Notes: generated by a model not told the origin, from the sequence alone. 64,000 nucleotides of DNA from Pseudomonas vranovensis DSM 16006 (GCF_000425805.1 NZ_AUED01000018.1:1-64000); one strand, 5' to 3'; positions 25,026 to 33,897 are shown, counted from the stretch's first letter. Program-made: numbers and translations.

Positions 25026-27458
25026 GTGAAGTCTATCGCCCCCTCCAGTGGCTATTTCAAACACGCGCTGCTGGCCTCTACCGCTGTTGCTGCGTTGCTC
25101 GGTCCGGTCTGGGTTCAGGCTGCCGAGGTTGCCAATGCTGCGCAGAACAGCGCCCAGCAAGACCGCGAAGTCACCCTGGAGCTGCCGGCCCAGAACCTCG
25201 ATCAGGCCCTGACCGCGTTCGCCGATCAGGCCGGTCTGCACTTGTTGTTCACCACTTCCGATGTCGACGGCTTGCACAGCCAGGCGCTCAGCGGTCGCTA
25301 CAGCATCGCCCAGGCACTGCAAAGCCTGCTGGCCGGCAGCGGCATGAGCTGGCAGTTCAGCGATGCGCGCACGGTGATTCTGCGCAAGGCCCAGGCAACG
25401 CCGGCCAGTGTCAGCCTCAAGCCGATCGAAGTCAGCGTCGCTTCGCGTACCAGCACCTCCATCAGCGAAATTCCCGGCACGGTCTGGGTAGTCGATCAGC
25501 AGCAGCTCAACGAGCAGATCAACAGTGGGGTGAGCCTCAAGGAAGCCATTGGCAAGCTGGTACCAGGCCTGGACCTGGCGCCGGAAGGGCGTACCAACTA
25601 CGGCCAGAACATGCGTGGCCGCAATGTGCTGGTGATGATCGACGGGGTCAGCCAGAACAGTTCGCGCGGTCTGTCGCGCCAGTTCGACAGCATCTCGCCG
25701 TTCAACGTCGAGCGGGTCGAAGTGCTTTCGGGCGCCAGCGCCATCTACGGTGGCGGCGCGACTGGCGGCATCATCAATATCGTTACCAAAAAGGGCGAGG
25801 AAGGCCCGGCGCGCTTTGAAACCCAGTTGGGCGCCAGCAGCGGTTTCAACAACAGCGACGACCTTTCGACCCGCATCGCCCAGTCGGTCAGTGGCGGCAA
25901 TGAACGTGTGAATGCGCGCCTGGGTATCTCGGGCGAGCAGAATGAAGCTTTCTACGATGGTGCCGGCGACCAGATTTTCATCGACAACACCCAGACCGAC
26001 CTGCAGTACAACCGCACCATTGATGTGCTCGGCAGCCTGGGCCTGAAATTCAACGATGAGCAAAGCCTCGACCTGCTCGCCCAGTACTACGACTCGGGCA
26101 ACCACGGCAGTACCGGGATCTACTTTCCCAACCTGAACTACAACGCCCCCTCGGACCTCGAGGACGCCGAGCTGCGCAGCGGTTACTCCACCGACCTTGA
26201 ACCGCGCACCAAGCGCCTGCTGCTCAATGCCAACTACCACCACAGCGATGTGCTGGGCCAAGACTTCTACCTGCAGGCGTCCTACCGCAAGGAAGACGAC
26301 AACTTCTACCCGTTCCCCTACTACAACCCCGGAAAGCCGGCCGGGTCCAAGGGTGTGTACTTCGCTGCCTCGCAGCAGAACTTCGAAGTCAGCAGCCTCA
26401 AGGCGCTGTTCGCCAAGCAGTGGGACACCCTCAAGCTGACCTATGGCGTGGACCTGGACCGCGAGCGCTTCAATGCCGACCAGACCACCTTCGATGCCTT
26501 GACCTCATCCCAAAGCGGCGGCCTGGACCTGGACAAGGCCAGCGAGGCCCCGCGTTATCCCAGCTACCGGGTGGACGGCCTGTCGTACTACGCCCAGTTG
26601 GATTGGCATGCCACCGATAACCTGACCGTCTCCGGTGGCGCCCGGCGTCAGCAGATGGACGTGGATGTCGGTGAATTCAAGAACGTGCCCGGCGGCAATA
26701 ACGACTACCAGGTCAACCTGTTCAACCTGGGCGCCATCTATGACTTCAAGAACGGCCACCAGGTGTGGACCAACTACGGCGAAGGCTTCGACCTGCCGGA
26801 CCCGGCCAAGTATTACGGCAAGCCCGGCCTGAGTGTTGAAGACAACCCGCTGGCCGGCATCAAGAGCCGCCAGGTGGAAATGGGCTGGCGCTACGCCGAC
26901 CTGGACTGGGATGCCCAGGCAGCCGTGTACTACATCTGGTCGGACAAGATCATCACCACCGACATGGCCACCCTGACCATCAACGTCGAAGACCAGAAGA
27001 GCCGGGACTTCGGTTTTGAAGGCTCGCTGACCCGTCACTTCGAAAGTGGCTGGGAGGCGGGCAGCACTCTGCACCTGGTGCGCTCCGAGGAAGAAGACCA
27101 GGACGGCGACTGGATCAAGCGTGACGCCCGCTATGCCTCGCTGTCCAAGTCCACCGCCTTTGTCGGCTGGAAGGAGGAAGGCCGCAGCGCGCGCCTGCAG
27201 GCCAACCATGCGTTCACCCTCGAAGACGATGCCGACCACAAGATCAGCGGCTACACCACCTTCGACCTGCTGGGCAGCCAGGACACCGGTTTCGGTACCT
27301 TCAGCGCCGGTATCCAGAACCTGCTCGACAAGCAGTACAGCACCGTCTGGGGCCAGCGCGCGACGCTGTTCTACTCACCGACCTACGGCCCGGAGTACCT
27401 GTATGACTACCAGGGCCGTGGGCGTACCTACACCCTGACCTGGTCGATGGCCTATTGA
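25026..27458 (+). CDS. TonB-dependent transducer, aerobactin-receptor-like (IutA/ChtA type) with STN domain
   Basis: An 810-residue outer-membrane receptor. After a signal peptide (cleaved near WVQA-AE) comes an STN signalling domain at about 45-115 (ELPAQNLDQALTAFADQAGL, LSGRYSIAQALQSLLAGSG). The plug (about 135-255) and barrel follow. The plug and C-terminus closely resemble E. coli IutA as I remember it: LVPGLDL, RTNYG..MRGR, SIYGGG-like ASAIYGGGATGGIINIVTKKG, and the end VWGQRATLFYSPTYGPEYLYDY. Classical IutA lacks the STN domain. The likely ligand is a citrate-hydroxamate siderophore (aerobactin, schizokinen or rhizobactin class). It probably signals through the adjacent FecR and FecI. 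Confidence 0.9.
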   Translation: MKSIAPSSGYFKHALLASTAVAALLGPVWVQAAEVANAAQNSAQQDREVTLELPAQNLDQALTAFADQAGLHLLFTTSDVDGLHSQALSGRYSIAQALQSLLAGSGMSWQFSDARTVILRKAQATPASVSLKPIEVSVASRTSTSISEIPGTVWVVDQQQLNEQINSGVSLKEAIGKLVPGLDLAPEGRTNYGQNMRGRNVLVMIDGVSQNSSRGLSRQFDSISPFNVERVEVLSGASAIYGGGATGGIINIVTKKGEEGPARFETQLGASSGFNNSDDLSTRIAQSVSGGNERVNARLGISGEQNEAFYDGAGDQIFIDNTQTDLQYNRTIDVLGSLGLKFNDEQSLDLLAQYYDSGNHGSTGIYFPNLNYNAPSDLEDAELRSGYSTDLEPRTKRLLLNANYHHSDVLGQDFYLQASYRKEDDNFYPFPYYNPGKPAGSKGVYFAASQQNFEVSSLKALFAKQWDTLKLTYGVDLDRERFNADQTTFDALTSSQSGGLDLDKASEAPRYPSYRVDGLSYYAQLDWHATDNLTVSGGARRQQMDVDVGEFKNVPGGNNDYQVNLFNLGAIYDFKNGHQVWTNYGEGFDLPDPAKYYGKPGLSVEDNPLAGIKSRQVEMGWRYADLDWDAQAAVYYIWSDKIITTDMATLTINVEDQKSRDFGFEGSLTRHFESGWEAGSTLHLVRSEEEDQDGDWIKRDARYASLSKSTAFVGWKEEGRSARLQANHAFTLEDDADHKISGYTTFDLLGSQDTGFGTFSAGIQNLLDKQYSTVWGQRATLFYSPTYGPEYLYDYQGRGRTYTLTWSMAY

Positions 27459-27459
27459 G

Positions 27460-28350
27460 TCAGGCGAAGGCTGCCAGCAGGTCGTCACTGAAGGCCTGCT
27501 GGGCGTCGCTGGGGACCTGGGCACGGTGGCGGACGAGAACGAAGGGCACCTGGAAGTTCAGCATAGGGTCCAACCCATGCAATAGCCCGCGCTCTACCCA
27601 GGGCGCGGCGTAGTGGCAGGGCAGGTAGCCGATGTGTCGCCCTGACAAGACAAACGCCAGGGCGCCATCGACCTGCTCGGAGCGCGCCGAGGCGCGACCG
27701 CCCGTAAGCGGGTCGGGGTTTTCCATGAAGCGGTAGGGGTGCTCGACCTGGTCGGCCTCACGCAATACCTCAAGGCTTACGTGAGCCTGGCCGGCGAATG
27801 GGTGGTGGCTGGCGCAGTACAGGCGCTGGGTCTCCTCGAACAGCGGTGCGTAGTCGAAGGCCGACTGCTTGCCCGAGAAATAGCCGATTGCCAGGTCCAG
27901 GCGCTGCTGCAACAGCTGGCGCTCGAGGTCGGCCGGCATGGCGCTGACCAGTTCCAGGCGTACTGATTCGTCACGTTGACGAAAGCGCTCGATGGCGTGG
28001 GCCAGGCGCAGGGTGACGCTGCTGTCCTGGGCTTCGGAAATACCGATTCGTACCTCTCCGAGCAATCGCCCGGCCACGCCGTTGGCCTGGTGGCGGAAGG
28101 CTTCGATCTGCACCAGCAGTTCCCGCGTGGCCTTGAGCAGCACTTCGCCTTTGGCGGTCAGGCGAAAGCCGCCTTTGCCTCGACTGCACAGGCGATAACC
28201 CAGCCGCGTTTCCAGGCGGGCCATTTGCTGGCTGATGCTCGGCTGGCTCAGGCCCAGCACGCCCTGGGCGGCACTGAAGCCGCCGGCCTCGACTACAGTG
28301 ACGAACAGCCGCAGCAGGTGCAGGTCCAGGTCGTGCAGTTGTCCGAGCAT
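27460..28350 (-). CDS. LysR-family transcriptional regulator (likely regulator of the agmatinase operon)
   Basis: A 296-residue LysR regulator. The HTH is LRLFVTVVEAGGFSAAQGVLGLSQPSISQQMARLE, read in parts; the co-inducer domain follows. The start is the ATG at 28350, preceded by GGGAG; a TTG directly before it is less likely. It diverges from a binding-protein/agmatinase operon, the usual LysR arrangement. The 100-bp gap has a near-palindrome TAAGTAACTTA (28379-28389) that could be its operator. Confidence 0.9.
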   Translation of the reverse strand: MLGQLHDLDLHLLRLFVTVVEAGGFSAAQGVLGLSQPSISQQMARLETRLGYRLCSRGKGGFRLTAKGEVLLKATRELLVQIEAFRHQANGVAGRLLGEVRIGISEAQDSSVTLRLAHAIERFRQRDESVRLELVSAMPADLERQLLQQRLDLAIGYFSGKQSAFDYAPLFEETQRLYCASHHPFAGQAHVSLEVLREADQVEHPYRFMENPDPLTGGRASARSEQVDGALAFVLSGRHIGYLPCHYAAPWVERGLLHGLDPMLNFQVPFVLVRHRAQVPSDAQQAFSDDLLAAFA

Positions 28351-28378
28351 CAAACATTGCTCCCGCTGAATGTCAGGT

Positions 28379-28389
28379 TAAGTAACTTA
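28379..28389. promoter_or_regulatory. Near-palindrome in LysR/binding-protein divergent promoter region
   Basis: TAAGTAACTTA is symmetric around its central base. It lies 29 bp from the LysR start and 62 bp from the divergent binding-protein start. It is short, so operator function is only a suggestion. Confidence 0.3.
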
Positions 28390-28450
28390 CCATTTTAGCA
28401 ATGTAACCCGGCGTGCATGCTGGCGGCATCCACTCACAAAGGTGCCCGAC

Positions 28451-29533
28451 ATGCGTACGACCCTGTGGTTGCTCCCCCTGATACTGGCGTTGCCGGTGCA
28501 GGCCGAAGAAAAAGTCCTCAACCTCTACAGCTGGGCCGACTATGTGGCGCCAGAGGCCTTGCAGCGCTTTGAAAAGGTAACCGGCTACAAGGTGCGCTAC
28601 GACACCTTCGACACCACCGAGGTGCTGGAAACCAAGTTGCTTACCGGAGGCAGTGGCTACGACGTGGTGGTGCCGTCGTCCAGTGTGCTGGCGCGGGCTT
28701 TGGCGGCAGGTGCATTGCAACCGTTGCAGGCGCAGGCGATGCCCGGCTACAGCAATCTGGACAAGGACCTGCTGGCCAAGCTGGCCGAGGTGGACCCCGG
28801 CAACCAGTACGCCGTGCCGTACACCTGGGGCACCCTGGGGCTGGGCATGAACCTTGAGGCGGTACGCCAGCGGCTTGGCGATGATGCGCCGCTGGACAGC
28901 CTCGATCTGTTGTTCAAGCCCGAGTACGCCAGCAAGCTCAAGGGCTGCGGGATCGCCATGTCCGACTCGCCCCAGGAAGTGATCGGCGTAGCCCTGCACT
29001 ACCTGGGCAAAGACCCTTACAGCCGTAACAAGGAAGACCTGGCCGCTGCCCAGGCGCTGCTCCAGCAGTTGCAGCCCTCGATCAGCTACGTGGCCAACGG
29101 CCGGCAGATCAACGACCTGGCCAACGGTAGCGTGTGCCTGGCGCTGACCTACAACGGTGACGCCGGAATGGCCGCCGACCAGGCCCGCCAGGCCGAGAAG
29201 CCCTACCAGGTGATCTACCGGATCCCCCGCGAAGGCACGATCATCTGGCAAGACAACCTGGTCATCCCCAAGGACGCGCCGCACCCGGAGGCCGCGCGGG
29301 CCTTTATCGCCTTCATGCTGCGCCCCGACTCGGTGGCGCCGCTGACCAACACGCTGTTTTTCGCCAATGCCAATCAGGCCGCCACGGTGCTGGTGGACGA
29401 GGCGGTGCGCAGCGACCCGGATATCTACCCCTCGGATGAAGTGCGCGCGCGGCTGTTCGCCGACCGCAGCATGAGCCTGGCCGACATGCGCCAGCGCACC
29501 CGCCTGTGGACCACCTTCCGTAGCCGCCAATAA
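28451..29533 (+). CDS. Polyamine-type ABC transporter substrate-binding protein (PotF/SpuD-like)
   Basis: A 360-residue periplasmic binding protein with a signal peptide (LPVQA-EE). It follows the PotD/PotF pattern: KVLNLYSWADYVAPEAL at the N-terminus, YDVVVPSSSVLARAL, and YTWGTLGLGMN. The tryptophan and aspartate positions (YSWADY, WQDNLVIPKDAPHPEAA) are those that line the polyamine site in the family. It likely binds putrescine, agmatine or a guanidino compound. The ATG at 28451 has AAGG upstream. No permease or ATPase genes follow. The next gene is an agmatinase-family enzyme, 19 bp downstream. Confidence 0.9.
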   Translation: MRTTLWLLPLILALPVQAEEKVLNLYSWADYVAPEALQRFEKVTGYKVRYDTFDTTEVLETKLLTGGSGYDVVVPSSSVLARALAAGALQPLQAQAMPGYSNLDKDLLAKLAEVDPGNQYAVPYTWGTLGLGMNLEAVRQRLGDDAPLDSLDLLFKPEYASKLKGCGIAMSDSPQEVIGVALHYLGKDPYSRNKEDLAAAQALLQQLQPSISYVANGRQINDLANGSVCLALTYNGDAGMAADQARQAEKPYQVIYRIPREGTIIWQDNLVIPKDAPHPEAARAFIAFMLRPDSVAPLTNTLFFANANQAATVLVDEAVRSDPDIYPSDEVRARLFADRSMSLADMRQRTRLWTTFRSRQ

Positions 29534-29552
29534 CAATAGAACCAGGAGCCCG

Positions 29553-30515
29553 ATGATGGATCTCACCCCGAACAACGACCAGGCCATGACCCGTGACAGC
29601 CTCTATGGCACCATCGCTGAAAACACCTTTGCCGGTATCACCAGTTTTTCCCGACGCCGCTATAGCCGCGACTTGCGTGGTGTCGATGTGGTGGTCAGCG
29701 GCGTGCCGTTCGATACCGCCACCAGCAACCGACCGGGGGCGCGTTTCGGCCCGCGGGCCATTCGCGCGGCCTCGGTGCAGCAGGCCTGGGCCCGGCATTG
29801 GCCGTGGGCGTTCGATCCGTTCGATCATCTGGCAGTGATCGACTATGGCGACTGCAACTTCGACTACGGCAGCCCACACACCGTACCGGACAGCATCCAG
29901 GCCCATGCCGAACATATTCTCGAGGCGGGCTGCGCCATGCTGACCCTGGGCGGCGATCACTTCATCAGCTATCCGCTGCTCAAGGCGCATGCCCGCAAAC
30001 ACGGGCCCTTGTCGCTGATCCACTTCGACGCCCACAGCGACACCTGGCCCGACGAAGAAGGCGGACGGGTGGACCACGGCACCATGTTCTGGCACGCCGC
30101 CCGTGAAGGCCTGGTCGACCCTGCGCGTTCGGTACAGGTTGGCCTGCGTACCACCAACGACGATACCCAGGGCTTTGCCGTGCTCGATGCGCGTCAGGTT
30201 CATCGGCAAGGCTGCGAGGCGATCATCGAGGCGATCCGTGAGCGGGTGGGCGACAACCCGGTGTACCTGACCTTCGACATCGATTGCCTGGACCCAGCCT
30301 ACGCGCCCGGCACCGGCACGCCGGTGTGTGGCGGGCTGACCACGGTGCAGGCGCTGGAGATCATCGGTGGCCTGCGCGGTATCAACCTGGTGGGCATGGA
30401 CCTGGTGGAGGTCGCACCAGCCTACGACCACGCCGATATCACGGCGTTGGCGGGGGCGACCCTGGCGATGGAAATGCTGTGTCTGTACGCGGCGCGACAC
30501 AAAGTGGATATGTGA
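29553..30515 (+). CDS. Agmatinase / guanidinobutyrase-family ureohydrolase
   Basis: A 320-residue manganese ureohydrolase. All metal-binding motifs are present: GGDH (H136), DAHSD (D159, H161, D163) and DIDCLDPAYAPGTGTP (D242, D244). It hydrolyses a guanidino compound to urea and an amine, for example agmatine to putrescine. In Pseudomonas the same family includes guanidinobutyrase (GbuA) and guanidinopropionase (GpuA), and motifs do not separate these. The upstream polyamine-type binding protein and divergent LysR gene favour agmatine or 4-guanidinobutyrate catabolism. Confidence 0.92.
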   Translation: MMDLTPNNDQAMTRDSLYGTIAENTFAGITSFSRRRYSRDLRGVDVVVSGVPFDTATSNRPGARFGPRAIRAASVQQAWARHWPWAFDPFDHLAVIDYGDCNFDYGSPHTVPDSIQAHAEHILEAGCAMLTLGGDHFISYPLLKAHARKHGPLSLIHFDAHSDTWPDEEGGRVDHGTMFWHAAREGLVDPARSVQVGLRTTNDDTQGFAVLDARQVHRQGCEAIIEAIRERVGDNPVYLTFDIDCLDPAYAPGTGTPVCGGLTTVQALEIIGGLRGINLVGMDLVEVAPAYDHADITALAGATLAMEMLCLYAARHKVDM

Positions 30516-30613
30516 GTCGGAAACAAAATGAATCACGTGTAGGAGAAATCACGGTTCCCTGACGAACCTGGCGCGCCTTAGGCTATCCAATGCTTGGGCG
30601 CGTCGTTTCGCGC

Positions 30614-30620
30614 AGGAGGT
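30614..30620 (+). promoter_or_regulatory. Strong Shine-Dalgarno that fixes a GTG start
   Basis: AGGAGGT lies six bases upstream of the GTG at 30627. It places translation start there rather than at the in-frame ATG at 30594, and the GTG start yields a proper signal peptide. Confidence 0.8.
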
Positions 30621-30626
30621 AAACCC

Positions 30627-30950
30627 GTGAACACATCACTGCCGGCGCTGGCCGGCCTGTCCCTCGGCCTGTTGTTGCTCGCGCCGGTTCATGCCGCGCA
30701 GGCACCGGTACAGCTGGCTGCCTCGCCGAACAACCCCTACAACAGCCCGATCATGCGGGCCAATCCCAACAGCCGCCAGGGCAGCGTGCAGCCCGCACCG
30801 CCGCTGCGCGGCCCCTCCACCCAGCCTGTGCCACGCCAGCCGACCCTTGAGAACAGGGGCATTGGCAATGGTCAGGACATGCGCCGCGAGCAGTCCACGC
30901 CGCGCCTGGAACCCACCCGACCGCCCCGCGAGTCGCCTCGCACGCCTTGA
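30627..30950 (+). CDS. Small secreted proline/asparagine-rich protein, unknown function
   Basis: A 107-residue protein with a signal peptide (PALAGLSLGLLLLAPVHA-AQ). The mature part is low-complexity, rich in P, N, R and Q, with no cysteines and no recognised domain; it is likely disordered in the periplasm. The start is GTG at 30627. It lies 26 bp upstream of a secreted sugar dehydrogenase gene on the same strand, so the two may be co-transcribed. I cannot assign a function. Confidence 0.75.
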   Translation: MNTSLPALAGLSLGLLLLAPVHAAQAPVQLAASPNNPYNSPIMRANPNSRQGSVQPAPPLRGPSTQPVPRQPTLENRGIGNGQDMRREQSTPRLEPTRPPRESPRTP

Positions 30951-30976
30951 TGGCGGCCCCTTGAAAGGAAACGCCG

Positions 30977-32122
30977 ATGTCTGCACGCACCTGGATACCC
31001 ATACTGTTGACGGCGGCACTGTTGCCGCTGATGACGCATGCCGCACCCGAGCGCGATTTCAAGAGCGAGGAGGGCACCGTCAAGGTCAGCACCCTGGCCG
31101 AAGGCCTGCGCAACCCCTGGGCCCTGGCGTTCCTGCCGGATGGCAAAGGCATGCTGGTGACCGAACGCCCGGGCAACCTGCGCATTGTCAGCGCCGAAGG
31201 CAAGGTCGGCGCACCGCTGGGGGGCGTGCCGGTGGTGTGGGCCCAGGGGCAGGGCGGCTTGCTGGATGTGGCGCTGTCGCCGACGTTCAAGCAGGACCGC
31301 TGGGTGTACCTGAGCTTTGCCGAGGCGGGTGAGGACGGCAAGGCAGGCACGGCGGTCGGACGTGGACGGCTGTCTGCCGACATGGCCAAGCTTGAAGACT
31401 TCAGCGTGATCTTCCGCCAGCAACCCAAATTGTCGACGGGTAATCACTTTGGTTCACGGCTGGTATTCGACCGCGACGGCTTCCTGTTCATCGCCCTGGG
31501 CGAAAACAACCAGCGCCCGACGGCGCAGGACCTGGACAAGTTGCAGGGCAAGGTGGTGCGCATCCTGCCGGACGGTACGGTACCGAAAGACAACCCCTTT
31601 GCAGGGCAGCAGAATGTGCGCCCGGAGATCTGGTCGTTCGGCCACCGTAACCAGCAGGGCGCGGCGCTCAACCCCTGGACCGGCGAGCTGTGGACCAATG
31701 AGCACGGGCCTCGTGGCGGGGATGAAATCAACTTGCCCAAACCCGGCAAGAACTATGGCTGGCCGATTGCGACCCACGGCATCAATTACTCGCTGCTGCC
31801 GATTCCCGAGGCCAAGGGCGAGCATGTGGATGGCATGGTCGACCCGCACCATGTCTGGGAGAAGTCGCCCGCTATCAGTGGCATGGCCTTTTACGACAAC
31901 CCCCGCTTCAAACCTTGGGACCACAGCCTGTTCATCGGAGCCTTGCTCAGCCAGGAACTGATTCGCCTGCAGCTTGATGGCGACAAGGTGGTTCATGAAG
32001 AACGCTTGTTGGGTGAGCTCGATGCGCGGATCCGTGATGTGCGGGTGGGGCCGGACGGGTACCTGTACCTGCTCACCGATGCCGAGGACGGTCAGTTGCT
32101 GAAAGTGGGGCTGGACCTGTAG
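30977..32122 (+). CDS. PQQ-dependent sugar dehydrogenase family protein (YliI/Asd-like)
   Basis: A 381-residue secreted protein (signal peptide ending MTHA-AP) with the six-bladed soluble glucose dehydrogenase-like fold. Family signatures include LRNPWALAFLPDGKGMLVTER, the catalytic-region histidine in STGNHFGSRLVF, and WSFGHRNQQGAAL with NEHGPRGGDEIN. The E. coli relative YliI oxidises aldoses in the periplasm with PQQ as cofactor. The C-terminal DARIRDVRVGPDGYLYLLTD is also conserved. The physiological substrate is unknown. GAAAGGAAA precedes the start. Confidence 0.9.
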   Translation: MSARTWIPILLTAALLPLMTHAAPERDFKSEEGTVKVSTLAEGLRNPWALAFLPDGKGMLVTERPGNLRIVSAEGKVGAPLGGVPVVWAQGQGGLLDVALSPTFKQDRWVYLSFAEAGEDGKAGTAVGRGRLSADMAKLEDFSVIFRQQPKLSTGNHFGSRLVFDRDGFLFIALGENNQRPTAQDLDKLQGKVVRILPDGTVPKDNPFAGQQNVRPEIWSFGHRNQQGAALNPWTGELWTNEHGPRGGDEINLPKPGKNYGWPIATHGINYSLLPIPEAKGEHVDGMVDPHHVWEKSPAISGMAFYDNPRFKPWDHSLFIGALLSQELIRLQLDGDKVVHEERLLGELDARIRDVRVGPDGYLYLLTDAEDGQLLKVGLDL

Positions 32123-32140
32123 TCGCGGGCTTGCCCGCGA
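32123..32140. repeat. Short REP-type palindrome
   Basis: TCGCGGGCTTGCCCGCGA is a perfect palindrome with a two-base centre, the common Pseudomonas REP core type. It directly follows the sugar dehydrogenase stop and may serve as its terminator. A second hairpin (GGGCC/GGCCC, about 32161-32180) follows. Confidence 0.65.
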
Positions 32141-32185
32141 TTCGCTTCGCCACCAGAATGGGCCTTTTTCCCAAAGGCCCGTTCC

Positions 32186-33292
32186 ATGTCCGGCTCCCCC
32201 CTGCGCCTCTACCAGCAGGCCATCGACCACGACGGCTTTGTCAGTGACCCGGCCCAGGCTCAGGCTGCCAGCGCCCTGGATGCATGCTTCAACGCCCTGC
32301 AGCGCGGCGAAACCCCACATGGCGTCTACCTCTGGGGCCCGGTAGGGCGCGGCAAGACCTGGCTGATGGACCAGTTCCATGCCTGCTTGCAGGTGCCGGC
32401 CCGACGCCAGCATTTCCACCATTTCATGCGCTGGGTGCATCAGCGTCTGTTCCAGCTCAACGGCACCGCCGACCCGTTGCAGGCGCTGGCCTTGTCCCTG
32501 GCCGACGAGATCCGTGTGCTGTGCTTCGATGAACTGTTCGTCAACGATATCGGTGACGCGATCATTCTCGGGCGCTTGTTCCAGGTGCTGTTCGAGGCCG
32601 GCGTGGTGATTGTCGCAACCTCCAACCAGCCGCCCCGGCAGTTGTATGCCGATGGTTTCAATCGCGAGCGCTTCCTGCCGGCAATTGCTGCGATCGAGCA
32701 GCACATGCATGTGCAGCCGGTCATCGGTGACCAGGACCACCGCCTGCACCCCGGCGCCGAGCAACAGCGCTATTGGGTACGCGAACCCGGACAGTCGCAA
32801 GCCCTGGCCGATATCTTTGCGCAGCTGTGTGGCGATCAGCGCTGTACCGATCAGCCAATGCCAGTAGGCTCACGCCAGGTCCAGGTAGTGCAACGCTGCG
32901 CCACGGTAATCTGGTGCCGCTATACCGACCTGTGCGAACAGCCGCTGGCTGCCATGGATTTCATGGCCATGTGCGATACCTTCAAGGCGATCCTGCTGAG
33001 TGATGTGCCGGCCCTGGGCGCCCGCCAGCGTCCGGCGAAAATTGCCCGGGGCACCGAGGACGGTGCCGAGCGCGTGGCGGCGGGGGATCGTGAGTTGCCC
33101 CAGCTGTCGATTCACGATGACAGCGTGCGGCGCTTCATTGCGTTGGTCGATGAATGCTACGACCGTCGGGTCGCCCTGTACCTGGAGGCCGAAGTGCCGC
33201 TCGAAGCGCTCTACACTCAAGGGTATCTGGAGTTCCCGTTTCGGCGAACACTGAGCCGCTTGCGGGAGATGCAACTGCAACGCTTCTGTTGA
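32186..33292 (+). CDS. ZapE/AFG1-family ATPase
   Basis: A 368-residue AAA-type ATPase. The Walker A motif is GPVGRGKT (about 48-55), Walker B is VLCFDELFVND, and a sensor lies in VIVATSNQPP. This is the AFG1/ZapE family, whose E. coli member associates with the division ring under stress. Pseudomonas genomes can hold more than one copy, and the sequence shows only family membership. It is followed by a DinB-fold gene 11 bp downstream. A clear ribosome site is missing; AAAGG lies 9-13 bases upstream. Confidence 0.85.
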   Translation: MSGSPLRLYQQAIDHDGFVSDPAQAQAASALDACFNALQRGETPHGVYLWGPVGRGKTWLMDQFHACLQVPARRQHFHHFMRWVHQRLFQLNGTADPLQALALSLADEIRVLCFDELFVNDIGDAIILGRLFQVLFEAGVVIVATSNQPPRQLYADGFNRERFLPAIAAIEQHMHVQPVIGDQDHRLHPGAEQQRYWVREPGQSQALADIFAQLCGDQRCTDQPMPVGSRQVQVVQRCATVIWCRYTDLCEQPLAAMDFMAMCDTFKAILLSDVPALGARQRPAKIARGTEDGAERVAAGDRELPQLSIHDDSVRRFIALVDECYDRRVALYLEAEVPLEALYTQGYLEFPFRRTLSRLREMQLQRFC

Positions 33293-33303
33293 AGGAGTCG
33301 ATC

Positions 33304-33891
33304 ATGCAGCCGCTTTCGCTTTCGCATTACCTGTTGACCATGGCCTATCAGAATGGCTGGGCCAACCACAGGCTCTACAAGGCCTGCCTGCAACTGACCC
33401 AGGACGAGTTCGTGGCGCAACGCTGCAGCTTCTTCGGGTCGATCAAGGCGACCCTCAATCACATCCTCACGGTGGACTGGTTCTACCTCAATGCACTGGA
33501 GTCCGAGCAGCGCGGCGAGGCGCCGGAGCCCGACACCGAACGCTTCTTCGAGCCCCAGGAACCCTTTGCCACCTGTGAAACCCTGTATGACGAGCAGGCC
33601 CAGGCCGATCATCGCCTGATTGCCTATTGCAGCCAGTTACGCGACGACCAGTTGCAGCGCTATGTGAGCATCGTGCGTCCTGACTGGGTTCAGCGCGAAC
33701 AGCGCTTGCGCCTGCTTTCCCATCTGTTCGAGCACCAGATCCATCATCGCGGGCAGGTCCATGGCATGCTCAGCGACACGTCGGTGAGGCCCCCACAGCT
33801 CGATGAGTTTTTCTGCGAGGACGAAGCCCACCTGCGGGCCCAGGATTTCGCCGAGCTGGGTTGGACCGAAGCGCAGGTCTGGGGGCGTTAA
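33304..33891 (+). CDS. DinB/YfiT-fold family protein
   Basis: A 195-residue four-helix-bundle protein. The three metal-binding histidines of the DinB superfamily are visible in TLNHILTVDWF and in HLFEHQIHHRGQVHGML. Members act as metal-dependent thiol transferases or have unknown roles. The ATG at 33304 is preceded by GAAGGAG. The first motif (HYLLTMAYQNGWANHRLY) is also typical. Its stop codon interlocks with that of the convergent hydrolase gene. Confidence 0.85.
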   Translation: MQPLSLSHYLLTMAYQNGWANHRLYKACLQLTQDEFVAQRCSFFGSIKATLNHILTVDWFYLNALESEQRGEAPEPDTERFFEPQEPFATCETLYDEQAQADHRLIAYCSQLRDDQLQRYVSIVRPDWVQREQRLRLLSHLFEHQIHHRGQVHGMLSDTSVRPPQLDEFFCEDEAHLRAQDFAELGWTEAQVWGR

Positions 33892-33897
33892 CGCCCC
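33882..33897. terminator. Palindrome carrying two interlocked stop codons
   Basis: GGGGCGTTAACGCCCC is a perfect 16-bp palindrome. Its centre TTAA contains the TAA of both convergent genes, which therefore overlap by four bases. With no loop it is a weak RNA hairpin, so its terminator role is uncertain. Confidence 0.4.
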
